DNA from: Orientallactaga sibirica
Taxonomy: Eukaryota > Chordata > Mammalia > Rodentia > Dipodidae
Assembly (NCBI GenBank): GCA_036365145.1
Contig: JAEOAD010000034.1
Coordinates: 21,814,001 to 21,878,000 of the forward strand
DNA length: 64,000 nucleotides
Reading direction: 5' to 3'
A model generated the notes under the pieces. That model had not been told where the DNA came from and ran no database searches. It saw nothing but the letters and a program-made list of their open reading frames with translations. Positions 1 to 13,727 of the stretch are shown here, one piece after another (within the stretch, counting starts at the first letter, position 1; each line of letters opens with the position of its first letter). Position numbers and translations under genes: made by a program.

Positions 1-71
1 AGAGCTGGCTGGGGGCTGGGGGACAGGGCAGTGAGGTTAGAGGGAGGCAGGAGGGGATAGGACTATCTCAC

Positions 72-125
72 CTCAGGCCCCAGATGCCCAGGTGGTCCCG
101 GCAGACCTCTGGCTCCGGGCTTACC
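72..125 (-). CDS. COL27A1: COL27A1 exon 21: triple helix (last exon in the window)
   Basis: The exon is 54 bp and encodes [18 protein letters not shown], six perfect triplets. Human as recalled has Arg for Pro and Gln for His in the second half. The acceptor is CCTTTCAG and the donor is GTGAGA. The gene continues past position 1 with the rest of the helix and the C-propeptide. Confidence 0.94.
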
Positions 126-3100
126 CTGAAAGGAACAGCAAGGTTCTCAAAGCTGGCACCAACATCTGCATCATAGGTTGGCAAAACTCTCTTACTCCCG
201 AACAGGACAACCAGCCTGGGGACTGCAGCTTCTTCAGCCAGGGGACCTAGGTGGGTGAAGACTTACCTTCATGCCTTCAGGGCCATTGTCCCCAGGGGGT
301 CCGATGTCTCCTGGGAATCCCTGTGAGGGAGCAGAGAGCAGGGTCACATGGAGACTGCTAAGAGCATAGGTCTCAGAGAGGGCAATCCTGTGCTTCTTCC
401 ACTTTTCCTATTGCCAGCATGTGACCCGGGCAGGTCAGCAAGCTCCCTGATCCCCTCTTGTCAATCCCCAAGTCTGACACTTCAGAGAGTGGCTGTAAAA
501 ATATGGAGGACTGTGCTGGAACACAACAAGGTTATCAAACACCGAGGCCACATGTCATCAGGCCCAGCGAGGAGAGCCACAGGTACCCTGGGACATTTGT
601 TCCTGAGCTAACTGTCCTGCCCAAGAGCTGTGCCAGGAAAATGGTGGGAAAGCAATGCAGTTGTTCACGGTGGCTCCTCTTATTAGAATCAGGAATCCAT
701 GACCTACTTCTTGGTTGGAAGTGCTGGGCATTGCCGTATACTCCCGTCCAGGCCCAGAGCTCCAGGGGCCTGTCCTCCTGAGTGACCATGCAGCGGGTGC
801 TGTGGGCTTAGAGCAGAGTAGCCTCCTTCCCCACCACACCCTGGTGCCGCTGCTCAGAACTCCTCCTCACCCCAGCCCTGCCCTTCTATGTTCCTTCCAT
901 GGCTGCTCGCCAGAAGCAAAGTGTCCCTTGGCCTGGTTGTCTCCAATCAGCCAGTTTCCATAATCCAGTAAGGAAACATCTCTTCCCGATTTTAAGAATA
1001 CTTCTGTTACCTCAGCCTAGAGCTCCATTCAGGTTTTTTGTTGTTGTTGCTGTTTTTTTTTTTTTTTTTTTTTGTTTTTGTTTTTTGAGGTATGGTCTCA
1101 TTCTAGCCCAGACTGACCTGGAATTCACTAATGTAGTCTCAGGGTGGCCTTGAACTCATGGCGATCCTCCTACCTCTGCCCGGCCGCATTCATTTTTTAT
1201 AACCCTTCTACTTCCTCACAGCTAGACACCAACCCCTTTTTTTCATAACTCTCTGATAAAAATGTTCCCTCCCACTTTGCCTCCTCACATTAGCTTTTCT
1301 TTCTTCTTCATTTAACCTTATACTAAGTTCTGCTAAATTCTGGTTCAAATACCCTCTTACATTTCTTTCTGGAAAAGGCAAGAACAGTCCTATATTTGGA
1401 TCTAACACATTAGAGTCAAAGTTTCTTCAAAATGAGAAGACTGATATCCCATCCTGTCACCCACTCACTGTGTGATCCTGGGCAAGTTTCTTAGTCTTTC
1501 TGGTCCTCGGCTTCCTCACCTGTTAAGTAGTTAGTAGACCACCCCCCTGACAGGGAGGGCTGTGCTGAGGTTGAAGTGAATGATACAAGCCAATAGCTTA
1601 GCTTGGCTCCCAGCAGTAGGTGCCCAATAAAACTTTGCTTGAACAACAACTTAGTCCCTTGTGCTAGGGAACCAACCCTGTCTGAGGTGACCTATTTCCA
1701 GTGGGAACATGACAGCCAGGGTGTTGATTCAGTTCTGGTACTCAGCACTGGCCCACAATGAGCAAAAGGAGTCAAGTCAGCCAGGGGCTGGCAAGTGGGA
1801 ACTCCCTCCCTGGTCCTGGGGGACAGGTATGAGTGCACTCATGACTTCAGCCTTTTGCTAGAGGAGCCACTCCTGGCCATGGAGGTGGCCACTCAAAGCT
1901 GGAAGCCACAAAGACACCTGAGAGATGGGGGAGGGCAGCAGAGTTGAGTTGAACTGCTACTATGTACAAAGAGACCCTGAGGTGGTCCTTCCTGGGCTCT
2001 GAGCCTCAGTTTCCCCATCTGCAGAGGGTGGTGTCATGTAGTCAGTTCTCATCCCAGAGATGCTATCAGGCTCCTGGCCCGGGGACGAGCCTCATTAATG
2101 CAGGGATACGTGCTCTCTTCCCTCACTGGCCAGGCTGCTGGGACAGCCACACTCAGGAGAGTCTTTCCACTGTGAGCAATGGATGGAGGAGAGGCCAAGT
2201 CCATTTGTCTAAAGATAGGGCCGTGTCATGGCCAAAGTCAACACAGTGGAAAGTCAGACTTTGGTTTTTAGAAAGCACTCACTCCGTCATCCATTGGGGA
2301 AGGGTAGCAGTGATCTTTGGAAGGTTCAGGAGAACCCGCAGGGCTAGACACTTTCCTTGGCTACAGGGACTTCATGGAGGAGCAAGGCTCTGAGGCCAGG
2401 GAGTTGGGGTATGGGGTGGGGACCCTGGCTGGGGAAAAGTCTGGATGCTAACAAGCCTGAGAGGGATAGCAGGCTGGTGGGGACAACAGGCTGATGTTCA
2501 AGAGGGGAGCAGGGAGCTGAACCAGCTCAGATGCCCAGTTGGAAATTACAATTTAGCCTCTCAATGCGGTCACGCATATCAGCATCTGTCAGGGTTCCAC
2601 CACACTCTCCAGGGCTAGGATAATCTCTTGTCTGAGCAGTGGCCACTATGGGGAAACTCTAATGAAGCCAGCTTGGACAGTCTCTGGGTGTGACGGACTA
2701 GCAGAGGGGAAGGAGAGAGGATGGAGACTACTAAACCGCAAATTTCTTTTTCCTCTTGGTTTTTGAGAAAGAGTCTAGGTAAGCGGCCACGGCTGACCTT
2801 GAAGTCCTGGTCTTCCTGCCTCTTCCTCTCAAGTGCTGGGATAACAGGCATGTGCCATTAAGCCTGACTGACGGGGGAATTTCTACCCTCAGATTTCCCA
2901 TGGGACCTCCAGAGCTCGGTTTTCCAAGCATGACATCAAGTCCCAGGCAGACACAGAGAGAAAAACCTGACATACCTCGGGGCCAGGGGGGCCAGGAAAT
3001 CCAAGAGAGCCTTTGTCTCCAACTCTGCCCTGTGAAAAGAAGAGATGGTGGGAAAAGCTGGAGTGAACAGCAGCCACATCTTCCAGCAACTATCCCTGAC

Positions 3101-6100
3101 TGAGGGCAGTTAGAGAGTTCTGGACTATGCAGGTGAACTCTGCCTAGTCAGCTAAACGTGTAGTGATTGCAATGTCTCCTGCTAGGCCTCGTGGCCAGGG
3201 GCCCCAGGCCAGTCATTTCACCTGTGGAGCCTGAGCTTTCCCACTTAGAAATGGAAGCAGCCACCCCCATTCCCCATCTCCTGGATATGGATGGTATGCA
3301 CAGAAAGCATGTGATGTGATGCCATGGTGGCACCCAATCATGGCAACTACCCAGTGATTCTTATCTGAGCCCATTAGTGGCTGGGGCCTGGGGTCCCTCT
3401 AGGAAGCAGAGTGATCAGTGAATGACGCGTGCACCTCGTGGTTTCTCACCTGAGAAATGGGCTAATGGTAACCATGCCCTGTTCTTTTCGCCCTCAAGAC
3501 TGCTGAGGGACAAAGAGATGTCCTAGACGGGAAGGTATCCCCAGCCAGAGTCTCTGTGAGATGGTCTTGGCCTTGGTTTCCCAAGGGTTGGGGTACAGAG
3601 GAAAGGTACTTACCAGAGGTCCTGGCTTTCCCCGGGCACCTGGGAACCCTGGCAAGCCCTGGCTGCCCTGAGAAAAGAGTGCATGCTGGGTTAGTGAGGA
3701 GCGGCCTCAAGGTTCTAGAAAGCCCACCTTCTAGAAGGACAAGTGCCTCCTTCTTTTGCTACAAGCATGGGCTGGGCTTGTGCCTGCCTGCATCCTAAGG
3801 CTGGGCCCAGGTGCCAAGGTGGGGAATAGACCTGTCCTGTACTACAGTGCCCTTCAGACCCAGGGACTTGAGAGACTAGGGCCCGAGGGAGGAGCAGCCA
3901 GGCCGATGCATTAAAACTCAAACATGGACACTGGGTGGGTCAGACCAGGCGAGCTGGTGGAGTGTGGGGGGTGAGGGGGATAAAGACTGGGCAACATCTG
4001 AGTCCGGTGCATTGGCGGGGAGAGGTCCAGATGTGACCACATGGTGGGACCCAGGCAGAGAAGCCATTCACAGCAGGCCTCGGGAAGTCAAGGCCACCAT
4101 GGTTTATTCCTTCTCTATCAGTACAGCCAGTCCTTCCTTCCCTCCCTCTCTCCAGCTTGTTCTAAATATTCAGTGTAGCCGGGCGTGGTGGCGCACGCCT
4201 TTAATCCCAGCACCCGGGAGGCAGAGGTAGGAGGATCGCCATGAATTCAAGGCCACCCTAAGACTACATAGTAAATTCCAGGTCAACCTGGGCCAGAGTG
4301 AGACCCTACTTCGAAAAACTAAGAAAAAAGTTCAATGTGGAGTTCAGGATTTAGGCCCATTTTCATCAGGCAATCTGGGGCCCTGTCCTCAGGGAAGTCT
4401 GTGCAGGAGGCCAATCACAAGTGTCCCAAAGCAGGGAGGACAGTGGTGTCATGAGTGAGGGACAGACATGCTGCCCAGGGCATCGGGGGAAATGGTCACT
4501 TTCTGAGCTGGACAGTACAGAGGCTGGGAGGAGGGTGTTTCAGGAAGGTGGCAGTGTATTCATGGGGCCCAAGGCACTTCAGCGGGTCTGGAGCACACGG
4601 CCATGAGAGGCAAGAGCATGCCAAAGGGATCCAGTGACTGGGGTCCTGATGGGGAGCCAGGACTTCCCTCTGGGAGCAGACAGTATATAAGGGCAAAGCT
4701 GGACCCTAAGAGGAACAAGTTGGAGCCAATGAGGGAGGGAGATGGTGGCGCCAGGGCCTAGAAAGAAATTCTGAGGCCATTGTAAAATCCAGAGGAGAAG
4801 TGACAAATGGGAGGACAGGTGATGTCAATTTGCAAGTGGCTCCAGATCATGCTGGGAAGAAAGCCAGGACCAGAAGCAGGGAGTGGCACTGGATGCAATT
4901 ACCTTGTCTCCTTGGAAGCCGGGATCTCCCGACACACCTGGAACCCCTTGTTCACCCTGAGTACACACCAGCAAAGATATGAGTGAGACCGCGCGGCCCA
5001 GAAACCTCCTCTATGGCCAGACCCCCATGAGTCTCAGCCCCGTGGAAGAGGTTCTCATGTGGGGTCTGGCCAGCAGCAGCTTTGACCCTAAGGGGGTCAA
5101 GGTTGGGTCCCTTGGGTGGCACAAGCAGCCCCATCACTTCTCAGAAGACACCACAGAGCTACAACAGCCAGGGCTACCTGGCCTTTTTTTTTTTTTTTTT
5201 TTTTTTTTGAGCATCAACACTTGCAGAGCGATTTCTTAATCCTTTAGCATCCTCAGCAGCTGGGACAAGGGGCCTGACCTCTGAGGTGCCTGCTAAGAGC
5301 TGTCACTTCTTCCTTCTGTATCAGCAACTGGCTTTGGTCTACTTCTAATTAGCTGCCCTTAATCAGCTGTCACATGGGAAACCGAGTGGTCCGGCTTGTT
5401 AGGACCATGTGTAAACAGGGAGTAAATGGGCCCTGACTTAGATCTGGGCTAGTCTCTGCTAAGAGCATGTACTGTGCGGGCTTGGTGGAAGGTGGGGCTG
5501 TGGGAGGCCTGCTCTGTTCCCTCCAGGTTCAGTTCTGATAAATGAGCTGCCCCCAGGTCAGAAAGACTCCTCCCGAAGGCCAGAACCACTTGAAGTCCTC
5601 TCAGCTGGGCATCTCCAACAGCCCACTGGCCCTGGGCTACAGAGACTTCTCCAAGCCCTAAGGCAAGAGGAAGAAAATCCCCATGGCAAGGAGGGCTACA
5701 GTACAGCAGAACTGTGTTGGCAGAGGGGAAGAAAAAAGGATTCTTGGGCTTCTTTTAACTTTGTTTTTTCCAATTTGGAAAAATCCTGTAACATCCTAAA
5801 ATGTGAGGAACAATTTCTAAAACTGTAATGGGCATCCCAGCATGGTGGTACACGCCTTTAATCAGAAGGCTGAGGTAGGAGGATTGCCATGAGTTTGAGA
5901 CTAGTCTGGGCTTAAGAGTACCAGGTCAACCTGGACTACACAGTGAGACCCTGTCTCAAAATAAATAAATAAATAATAAATACATAAAAGTCATGTGCAA
6001 AGGAGGGAAGAGAGAGTGAAAAAATTCAAATAGGAGAAAAGAGAGGTTTTCAAGGCACCCTAGGAAATCAGGCTGCGGATCTGGAAAGAGCTAGGCTCAG

Positions 6101-7004
6101 CAGGAGCAGAGTCCAGAGCACACGCCTCCAGCTGGAGTGGGAGCCAAGCTATTGTAGAGGGCCCAGGGCCAGACGGGGTCATGGAAAATCTGGATTCTGG
6201 GCAGAAAGACTCAAGGAACATGAGCAATGGCTCTGTGGTCCAGGGAGGGCTGGGGGAGGGATGTGTGTGTCTGCTCAGAACACAAGCTCCGAGGGGTAGA
6301 ACGGCACTTTCCCCTCCCTTCACCACTGGCTTCATTTCCCTGAAAACTCTGGGGTGGGGATGGGGTGGCATACTTCATTCCTCCTTGGGCTTGTTCAAGG
6401 CTGTAAAATCTCAAATGCTCCAGGCAGCCCTGTGAGCATCTCCGAGGATACACCAGGATACAGGTATCATCAGGGCTGCAGTTCTGCCCTAGCCTCTGTG
6501 CCTCATTATCTTCCCCAAGTCCTTTCCCCTTGGCCAGGCCTTCAGCGATTCCATAGCACTCATGTCTCGAGCCTCAGCATAGACAGGTGGGTATGGGGAC
6601 CCGCCAACACTAACAGAAGCCGCTTCATTTCAAGGGAGCCATAGACAAGTTTGAAGGGGGCAATACTTGATGGAGCAAGAGTCAAGGAAGCCAAAAGGGG
6701 CTGCAGCAGAGGCTGGGAGTGACAGGGAGGACATAGAACAAGTAGAGAAAGGGCATAAGTGAGCACCCCACTTGTCTGGCTGACTGGGAATGTGCATACA
6801 TAAAATGATCTATGACCATGTCCACTTATGCCTGGAAAGCCTCATTTTTTGGGTCCAGAAACCCGGACTCGCTCCCTCAATAAAAACTCAGGAGGCAGAG
6901 GTAGGAGGATTGCCATGAGTTCAAGGTCAGCCTGAGACTACATAGTGAATTCCAGATTAGCACAGACCACAGACTAGAGAGAGACCCTATCTCAAAAAAC
7001 CAAA

Positions 7005-7052
<48 letters not shown>

Positions 7053-7076
7053 GGGAGGGAGGGAGGAAGGAAGGAA

Positions 7077-7126
<50 letters not shown>

Positions 7127-10100
7127 AGAGAAAAAAGATTCTTTGGGCTGGAGAGATGGCTTAGCAGTTAAGGCTCTTGCCTGCAAAGCCTAAGGATCTA
7201 TGTTCTTCTACTCTCCAGATCCCATGTAAGCCAGATGCACAAAGGTGAGACAAGCACAAGGTCACAGAAGCCCACTAGGTGGCGCAAGCATCTGGAGTTC
7301 AATTTCAGTGGCTTAGGCCCTGGTGTGCCAATTCTCCCCCTCTCTCTGTCTCTCTCTCTCTCTCTCTCGAAAAATAAAATAAAAAATTATTTGATGAATC
7401 TTTTCCTTTTTCTGGGGTTCAGTTTCCCCAGCTGTCACTTGTAGGAGCAAATGACTTCCTAGAGCCTTGCCTGCTCTAGCCTGAGTTCAGTTCTGCTCTG
7501 GATGGGACTTTCTGGGACCAGGTTCTTGGGTTTGAGTCCTGTTTACATAGTAGCCCTGTGCCCTGGGGCAACCTTCTTGTGTCATGGGTGGGAGGGCAAA
7601 TGGGTTGATCCAAGTTCAGAACTGACTGGTGCCTGCCAACATGGCTGCTTCTCTGAGGCCACAGGAGAAGTCAGGGGCCCAGAAATCTGAGATAGGAGCA
7701 GGAGAAGCATAGCCAAGGAGGGGCTGAGCAGCAGGAGGCCCCTCCATCCCTAGTGGATTCTCCACATGCTGTCCCCAAACCTGGCCATCACACCCCCTTC
7801 GGAGGTCTTGGTTTGCCCAAACACTGGAAGGGGAAGGCAGGATACTGGTATCCATTCCCTATGTCTGTCATTCTGATGCTGTGTGACGTAAGCCAGATGC
7901 TACCCCTCTCTGGCCTCTCAGGCCTACCTCCTTGCTCTGACACAGTCTGACAGAGAGTTGAGACAGCAGCTCAGCAGCAGGACAGGTGTGGAGCTGAGCA
8001 AGTGGGTGAGGTTCAGAGGTCAGCCCGCATTTCCATTTTGTTCTAGCCTGAGCACTGGGGCCGGCTTCCCAGAGCCACACCCAGGCACTTGTGCACACGG
8101 GGTCCTCCTCCATGCTTGGAGGCTGTGCCCTCTGCACACCTTTTTGGTATGCCTTGCTGCCTGGCTTGAGATCAGCCCTGACTTCGCCTGGATCCGTGCC
8201 TCCATAGCCCTTCCTCCCCCATCCACTCTGGCCTACAGACCACCCCAAAACCTGTCCACCTACACACCACCCACCTAGGGATAGAAGACTCAGGGGCTGA
8301 GGGAGAGGAAGTGGAGTGCTGGGCAGGGAAGCCGGGCAGCATCACGGCAGTTCAAGCAAGGGGCATGCAGATAACCCACGGGCAATGAGGGAATATGCCG
8401 ATCACCTTATCACCTTTCAGTCCGGGCTCCCCCATGCCGCCCATCAGTCCCTGCAAGACAGGCCAAGGCCAGCAGTCAGGAGCTGGCATGCTTCACCACC
8501 CTGAGCTAGGTCCCCACCCCAGGCTGGGTCTCTACCCTGAGCTGAGCTGGGTCCCCACCCTGGGTTCCAAGTTCTTATGAACAAAGGGGGCAATAATTCT
8601 CTCCTCACAGGACAAGGGTGTGGGATGAGGAACTGGGAGAAGCCACAGTGAACTGGTGACCTCAGCTCTGGAGTCAACTCAGAGCAATGGTAAGGGGCTG
8701 GGCTGTCCCCAGAAAGGGTCCTGGAGGTGCTTGCTTATCCTCCACACATCTCTCCCACTCACTGGGGCTGAGTCAACAGCTGTCCCAAGGGTTTCTACAG
8801 CTCTGGCCGTGAGTCCCACTAAGACTTACAGGGCCTCGTGGCCCAGAACCACATTGGATTCCTGCTAGGCTTGCGTTGTGGTATCCAATAAAGACGTCTG
8901 GCCTGAACAACATACAGATGCCGGCTGGCCTCAGACCAGAGACAAACTAAGCTCCAGGCCAGTTCGTTCCTGTCTTCTCCCCTGGTGTCACCCAATAGAT
9001 AGCCTTTTATACCTGACCACTGGGTGGGGTTAGGGAGGCTCTGAAGGAGAGGACTTGCTTACCTTCATGCCCTTGGGTCCTGGGTAGCCAATCGGACCCA
9101 ATGCTCCCATGTCACCCTGGGAAGAGAGCAAGAGAAAAATGCCATGAGTGGGGACTTGGGAGGTTGGCCTGGGAGGAATGATCCATCAAGGTCCCTAGGG
9201 CTGGGCTTGCAAAGATCAATTCATGCCCTTGGACTGATCTTGGGAGTTCGAATCATTCTGTACTGTCCACTTCCTTTGAAGTCTGGAATTGTCTCCTATG
9301 GTTCCCTGCCTGACCGCTGCCCCACCCCTCCCAGCACTTCCCATTAGACATCAGGATTTCTGTCCAACAACTAAGAGACTCTTGACCTCTGAGGACTTTG
9401 CTCTCCCTCTATAGAATGGGGGTGATGATCCCCTCTCCTGCGGCTGCTATAAGAGCCAACTACAGCATAACTGGGGAGCTTGGATCCCTCCAGCTAAGGG
9501 ACAGGAAGCACTTCCTTCTCCCTGGAGATCTGGACAGTTCCTTGGCAGGCAACAAGTGTAGGGTGGGGCAGGGCAGGGCAGACTCCAAGAACTCCATGTT
9601 GTCTTCAACACTGGGGAACTTGAGATGGGCTCCCTGACCACAGGCTGGGGACCCAGCTTCAGGTCAAAGCACATTGTCCAGGCAGAAATAGTGAGGGTTC
9701 TGGGCGTGGGAAGCCCTTCGTCCCTAAGGGTGCTCTCCATGGGGGCTCTGGGAGGCCAGAGGACACTGAATGAGTCAGTCAGGCCACCTGGTCTCCCTAG
9801 CTCTGCACTCATCCAGCATGTGATGGGGAGAGTGTCAATGCTTTGTGCGCCAGGCGCTGCTTCAAAAGTAGCTGACTTATCAGGATGTGGCAACGTCCAG
9901 GGGCATTGTGGCCATCACAACCCAAAGGAGCCCAGGGGTCACCAAACATCCTTCAAGGCACTGGGCAAATCCCAGCAAAGATAATCCATGCCCATCAAAA
10001 ATGTCAAGGTCTGGGCTGGCTTAGCAGTTAAGGCACATGCCTGCAAAGCCTAAGGACCCAGGTTCGATTCCCCAGTACTCATGTAAGCCAGATGCACAAA

Positions 10101-13100
10101 GTGGCACATGCATCTGGAGTTTGTTTGTAGTGGCTGGAGGCCTTGGCATGCTCATTCACTCTCTCTGTCTATCTCTTTCAAATAAGTAAATAAATAAATA
10201 ATAAAATATTTTTAAAAGTGTCAGGGGTCAGAAAACCCTGGCTTAGTGAAGTAGGGTCAATTCCCTCTTTCCAAGCCCACCTCTTTCCCTCAAATATTAC
10301 TCAGCACACCCACAAGGTACCGTCAGGTTCAACCATAACATGAGGCCACCCATGTCCATAAAACAGGGAGCCCTTCTTAACCTGTCCATCCTCCCTCCCT
10401 GGCCTAAGTGTGGTTTCCATCAGAGTGCTGGACCTCCTGGGCCTCAGTTCCCCACTATTCTGACAGGTTCTTTCAAGGTCCTGGTGAAGACTCTGAGATT
10501 GCAGCACAGCTCAGAAGCATGGATGGTACAAGAGAAGCCCCAGGTTGCTGAGAATTCTCCGCAGGCTGAAACATTTGATCCCGAGTCCCTGTGCTAGCTG
10601 CTGGGGGACACCTCTGAGGGAGGCCGTGCAGAGGAGAACATGTTCCCATGAGAGCATTCTGGAATGGATGGGGGTCAGAGCAGCAGAGGGTCCTGAGAGG
10701 GAAGGTGCATAGGAGCTCTCAGACCAGGCAGTGTTGCCCCCTGCCACCCAGAGCACAGAGGTGGGTCTTGGCCCTGCTCGGGGCTGTCTATGTGATGTTG
10801 GCAAATTCATCATCTCCTCTTGGGTTTTGGGACTGCCACTTGGTTGGGCTCAGCCACCCTGCCCTGCTGAGCCTCTGCTAGCAAATCCTGCCTTCAGCGC
10901 CACCAAGGAACTGTCTCACTGAGAGAAGGCCTTTGACTCTTCTTGACTAGGTTACTCCTGACATGACCCACAGGTCACCTCTGCTTCTACAGAGGATGAA
11001 AATGGGGCTCTAAGAGGTTATGGCTACAGAGATGTCCAGCTCCCAACTCCTCTTCAGAGAGGAAGAGCCAGGTCCTGGGCTAAGGGTAGAAGGGAATAGC
11101 CTCCACCAGCATGTTTCTTAGAGGAAGACGGTGCGCAAAGGCCTCATGGTGTGCAGACTCTTCAGGAGATGTGTGCTTCCCAGATCGCTGGCCGAGGGCA
11201 TGCAGACCAGCAAACAGCTCCAGGAACTCACTCAGGCCCTGTCCTCTGGTCGCAGCTTGTGTGAGACTGACTGCATTCCACATAGACTGGACAATGGCCC
11301 ATGTGGAGCCACGAGAGGGCTCTGTGCATGGTTGGGGAGGGACCTGTCATGGGCACATAGGGGGTTAGAAATTGTTCCAAAGGGATCTTAGCTGTGTGGG
11401 CTCAAAGAGGTGACGGTAGCCTTAGAGGTCTCAGACTAGACTATGTGCTAGAGAGCAGGAGAAGGAACAGGAAAAGGCTGCAGGCCACTGTTCCCAGAGG
11501 ACAGCTCATAGCTTCTTTCTGATTGCTGTGTAGGCACACCTTAAGGGCTGCAGTCACTCAAGAAGGAACAATGAGGAAGGTCCCTTTGTTGGATCCCAGC
11601 ACTGTACTATATGTGGCACGCCAGCAGCAGCAGCCACAGCTGTAAGCATTTAAGGATCCCCTGCTGTGTCCCCAAGTCCAGGGCCAGCTGGGAGCCTCCC
11701 TAGCCAGCTAAATGCCACTCTGAGAATGTACACTAGGGACAGGGTCACCACTGTTCACAGTAGCTCCATGCAGCAATGTGGTCGTCAGTCATTCCATTTC
11801 ACAGTAGGAAAAAAAATCAAGGATGAGAGAAGCTAGGTGACCTGCCTTGGATTAAGTACTGAGCGGGAATGGAAGCAGCACGAGGTCTGTCTGTCTGTTC
11901 CATGTGAGTCCATGCTCACAATCCCTGGGTTGCCTGCTGATAGCAAGCAAGGCCCAAGGCGATCATGTAGGCATTCAGGCTGGGATTTGCCAGGGACCAT
12001 GGAGGGAAGCCTGTGGGGCTTTTTCTAGCCTAGGACATCTTGGAAGTGGCTCCTTTTTAGCTGTGACACATTCTCCTGAGATGCCCACCCTCTAGCCCTG
12101 GCTCACCTGTCCTGTTTCTTATGCCTGGTGTTCCAAGTCCACGACTCACATTGCTAAAGGCTGACCTCAGAGCCCTAACATGCCACTGCTCGAGGTCCAG
12201 GCCCTGTGCCTTCTGCTCATAGCTGTCCCCATGCCAGTCCCCCTGCATACATATATGTGTGCCTACAGCCACCACCTGCCATACCACCAGACAGGCCAGG
12301 CACCTGGTTGGGGGACCTTCTCTCTGTGACATCAGCATCTAGGGAAGGGTGGGTGGCAGAGACACCAGAGGTATTCCTTAGGGAAGAACCCTCACTTAGA
12401 ATCCCACCAGGGAGCTGCCTTTGAAAGAAACAGCACCTCTTTCCAGGCCTAGGTTAGGGGCAGGAATATTGTGGCTCCTGTGTAGCTCTAAATCACATCA
12501 CCGCATCTCTGCATACTCCCTGTGTGTGCCCAGCACAGCACTGGTGATACAGGGCACGAGGATGGTGTCAAGCCATGCTTATAGGCTAGGTGACATCTGC
12601 CCGGCCCCCTTTGACTGGTTCCTTCACTCAACGATGCACTCCTTCCCCTCCCAGGGCTGGCACGACAAGTCAATGCTGAGCGCCAGGTTGGGTAAGTGCC
12701 AACTAGTCAGATCTTGCTCCTGCTTTGCACACAGCACACAGTAGACTAGTCCACGGTACCCCCACATTCTGGGGTTTTGGTCAAGTCACAAGTGCTCATT
12801 CAACAGAACAGTCAAAATTCTCTATGTTCCTCTACACAGAACAGACAGCAATTGGCTGTGTGGAGCAGATTCTGGACATGGGCAGTTTTCTTATAGGCTG
12901 GCCAAGGGTTTCCATGACTCTGAAGGAGATGTTTCCCAGCCCTCTCAACTTGGAGGCAGCAGGAAGCCACTGGTGGCATGTGAGGACTGGAGACATTCAC
13001 ACCTGGGTTACAAGCCACTTCCTAGCTCGTGACCTGGAGCCTTGTGCAGCTTCCAGAGCTAACGCATGTCAGGCACACATATGAGCGCACTGACGCTCAG

Positions 13101-13682
13101 TAAGCACTAGCCTGTCCCCGCATCCTCCTGGCTGCAGGCTGCATGCACACTACGTCAGCTGATTGGCCAGAAAGCGTAATGCACCTGAGTCTCCATGGAA
13201 ACAGTAGTGCATGCGATTCCCCTCTGCTCAGCTGAGAACCCACAGTTGCTATAAAGTTATAGATGATTCACAGTCCACTTCCTCCTACTACGTTGGAAGG
13301 GTCTTTTTCCTTTCCATCTCTCCCTGGAGGCCAAAGCCCACCCCTCCCACCCCCTCAACCCCGCTGAAGCTGCCAGGCCCAGAAATCCTGGACAAAGCCA
13401 GGCCTGGTGGAGCAGGCCTATCCTCCCAGTACTCAGAGAGGCAGAGATAGGAGCACCGCCACAGGTCTGAGGCCAGCCTGATATTACGTAGTTAGTTCTA
13501 GGACAGCACATAGTGTCTCAAAAATAATGAGAAGTCGGCCGGGCGTGGTGGCGCATGCCTTTAATCCCAGCACTCGGGAGGCAGAGGTAGGAGGATCGCA
13601 GTGAGTTCAAGGCCACCCTGAGACTACCTAGTTAATTCCAGGTCAGCCTGGGCCAGAGTGAGACCCTACCTCAAAAAACCAA

Positions 13683-13727
<45 letters not shown>

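Larger units (their letters stand above)
321..2975 (-). other. COL27A1 intron 19 (2655 bp)
   Basis: It contains B1 copies at 1033 and 2748 and a MIR relic at 1455. Otherwise featureless to my reading. Confidence 0.75.
4957..8405 (-). other. COL27A1 intron 16 (3449 bp)
   Basis: A repeat-dense intron: a 25-bp poly-T (5184), two B1-like elements (5832, 6885), a GAAA microsatellite (7002) and a DIP-like SINE (7146). The rest (7390..8400) shows nothing I can annotate. Confidence 0.8.

Noticed and set aside
7146..7386. tRNA gene (A/B-box-like sequences in this and sister copies)
   Set aside because: The tRNA-like head is part of a dispersed SINE with CT-rich and A-rich tail, present many times in the window. 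No complete cloverleaf is formed.
9447..9893. A 148-codon minus-strand ORF in intron 14
   Set aside because: It is on the gene strand, but it has no Gly-X-Y pattern, no flanking splice signals that I can match to collagen exons, and no known family. The recalled human protein has no residues missing at this point.
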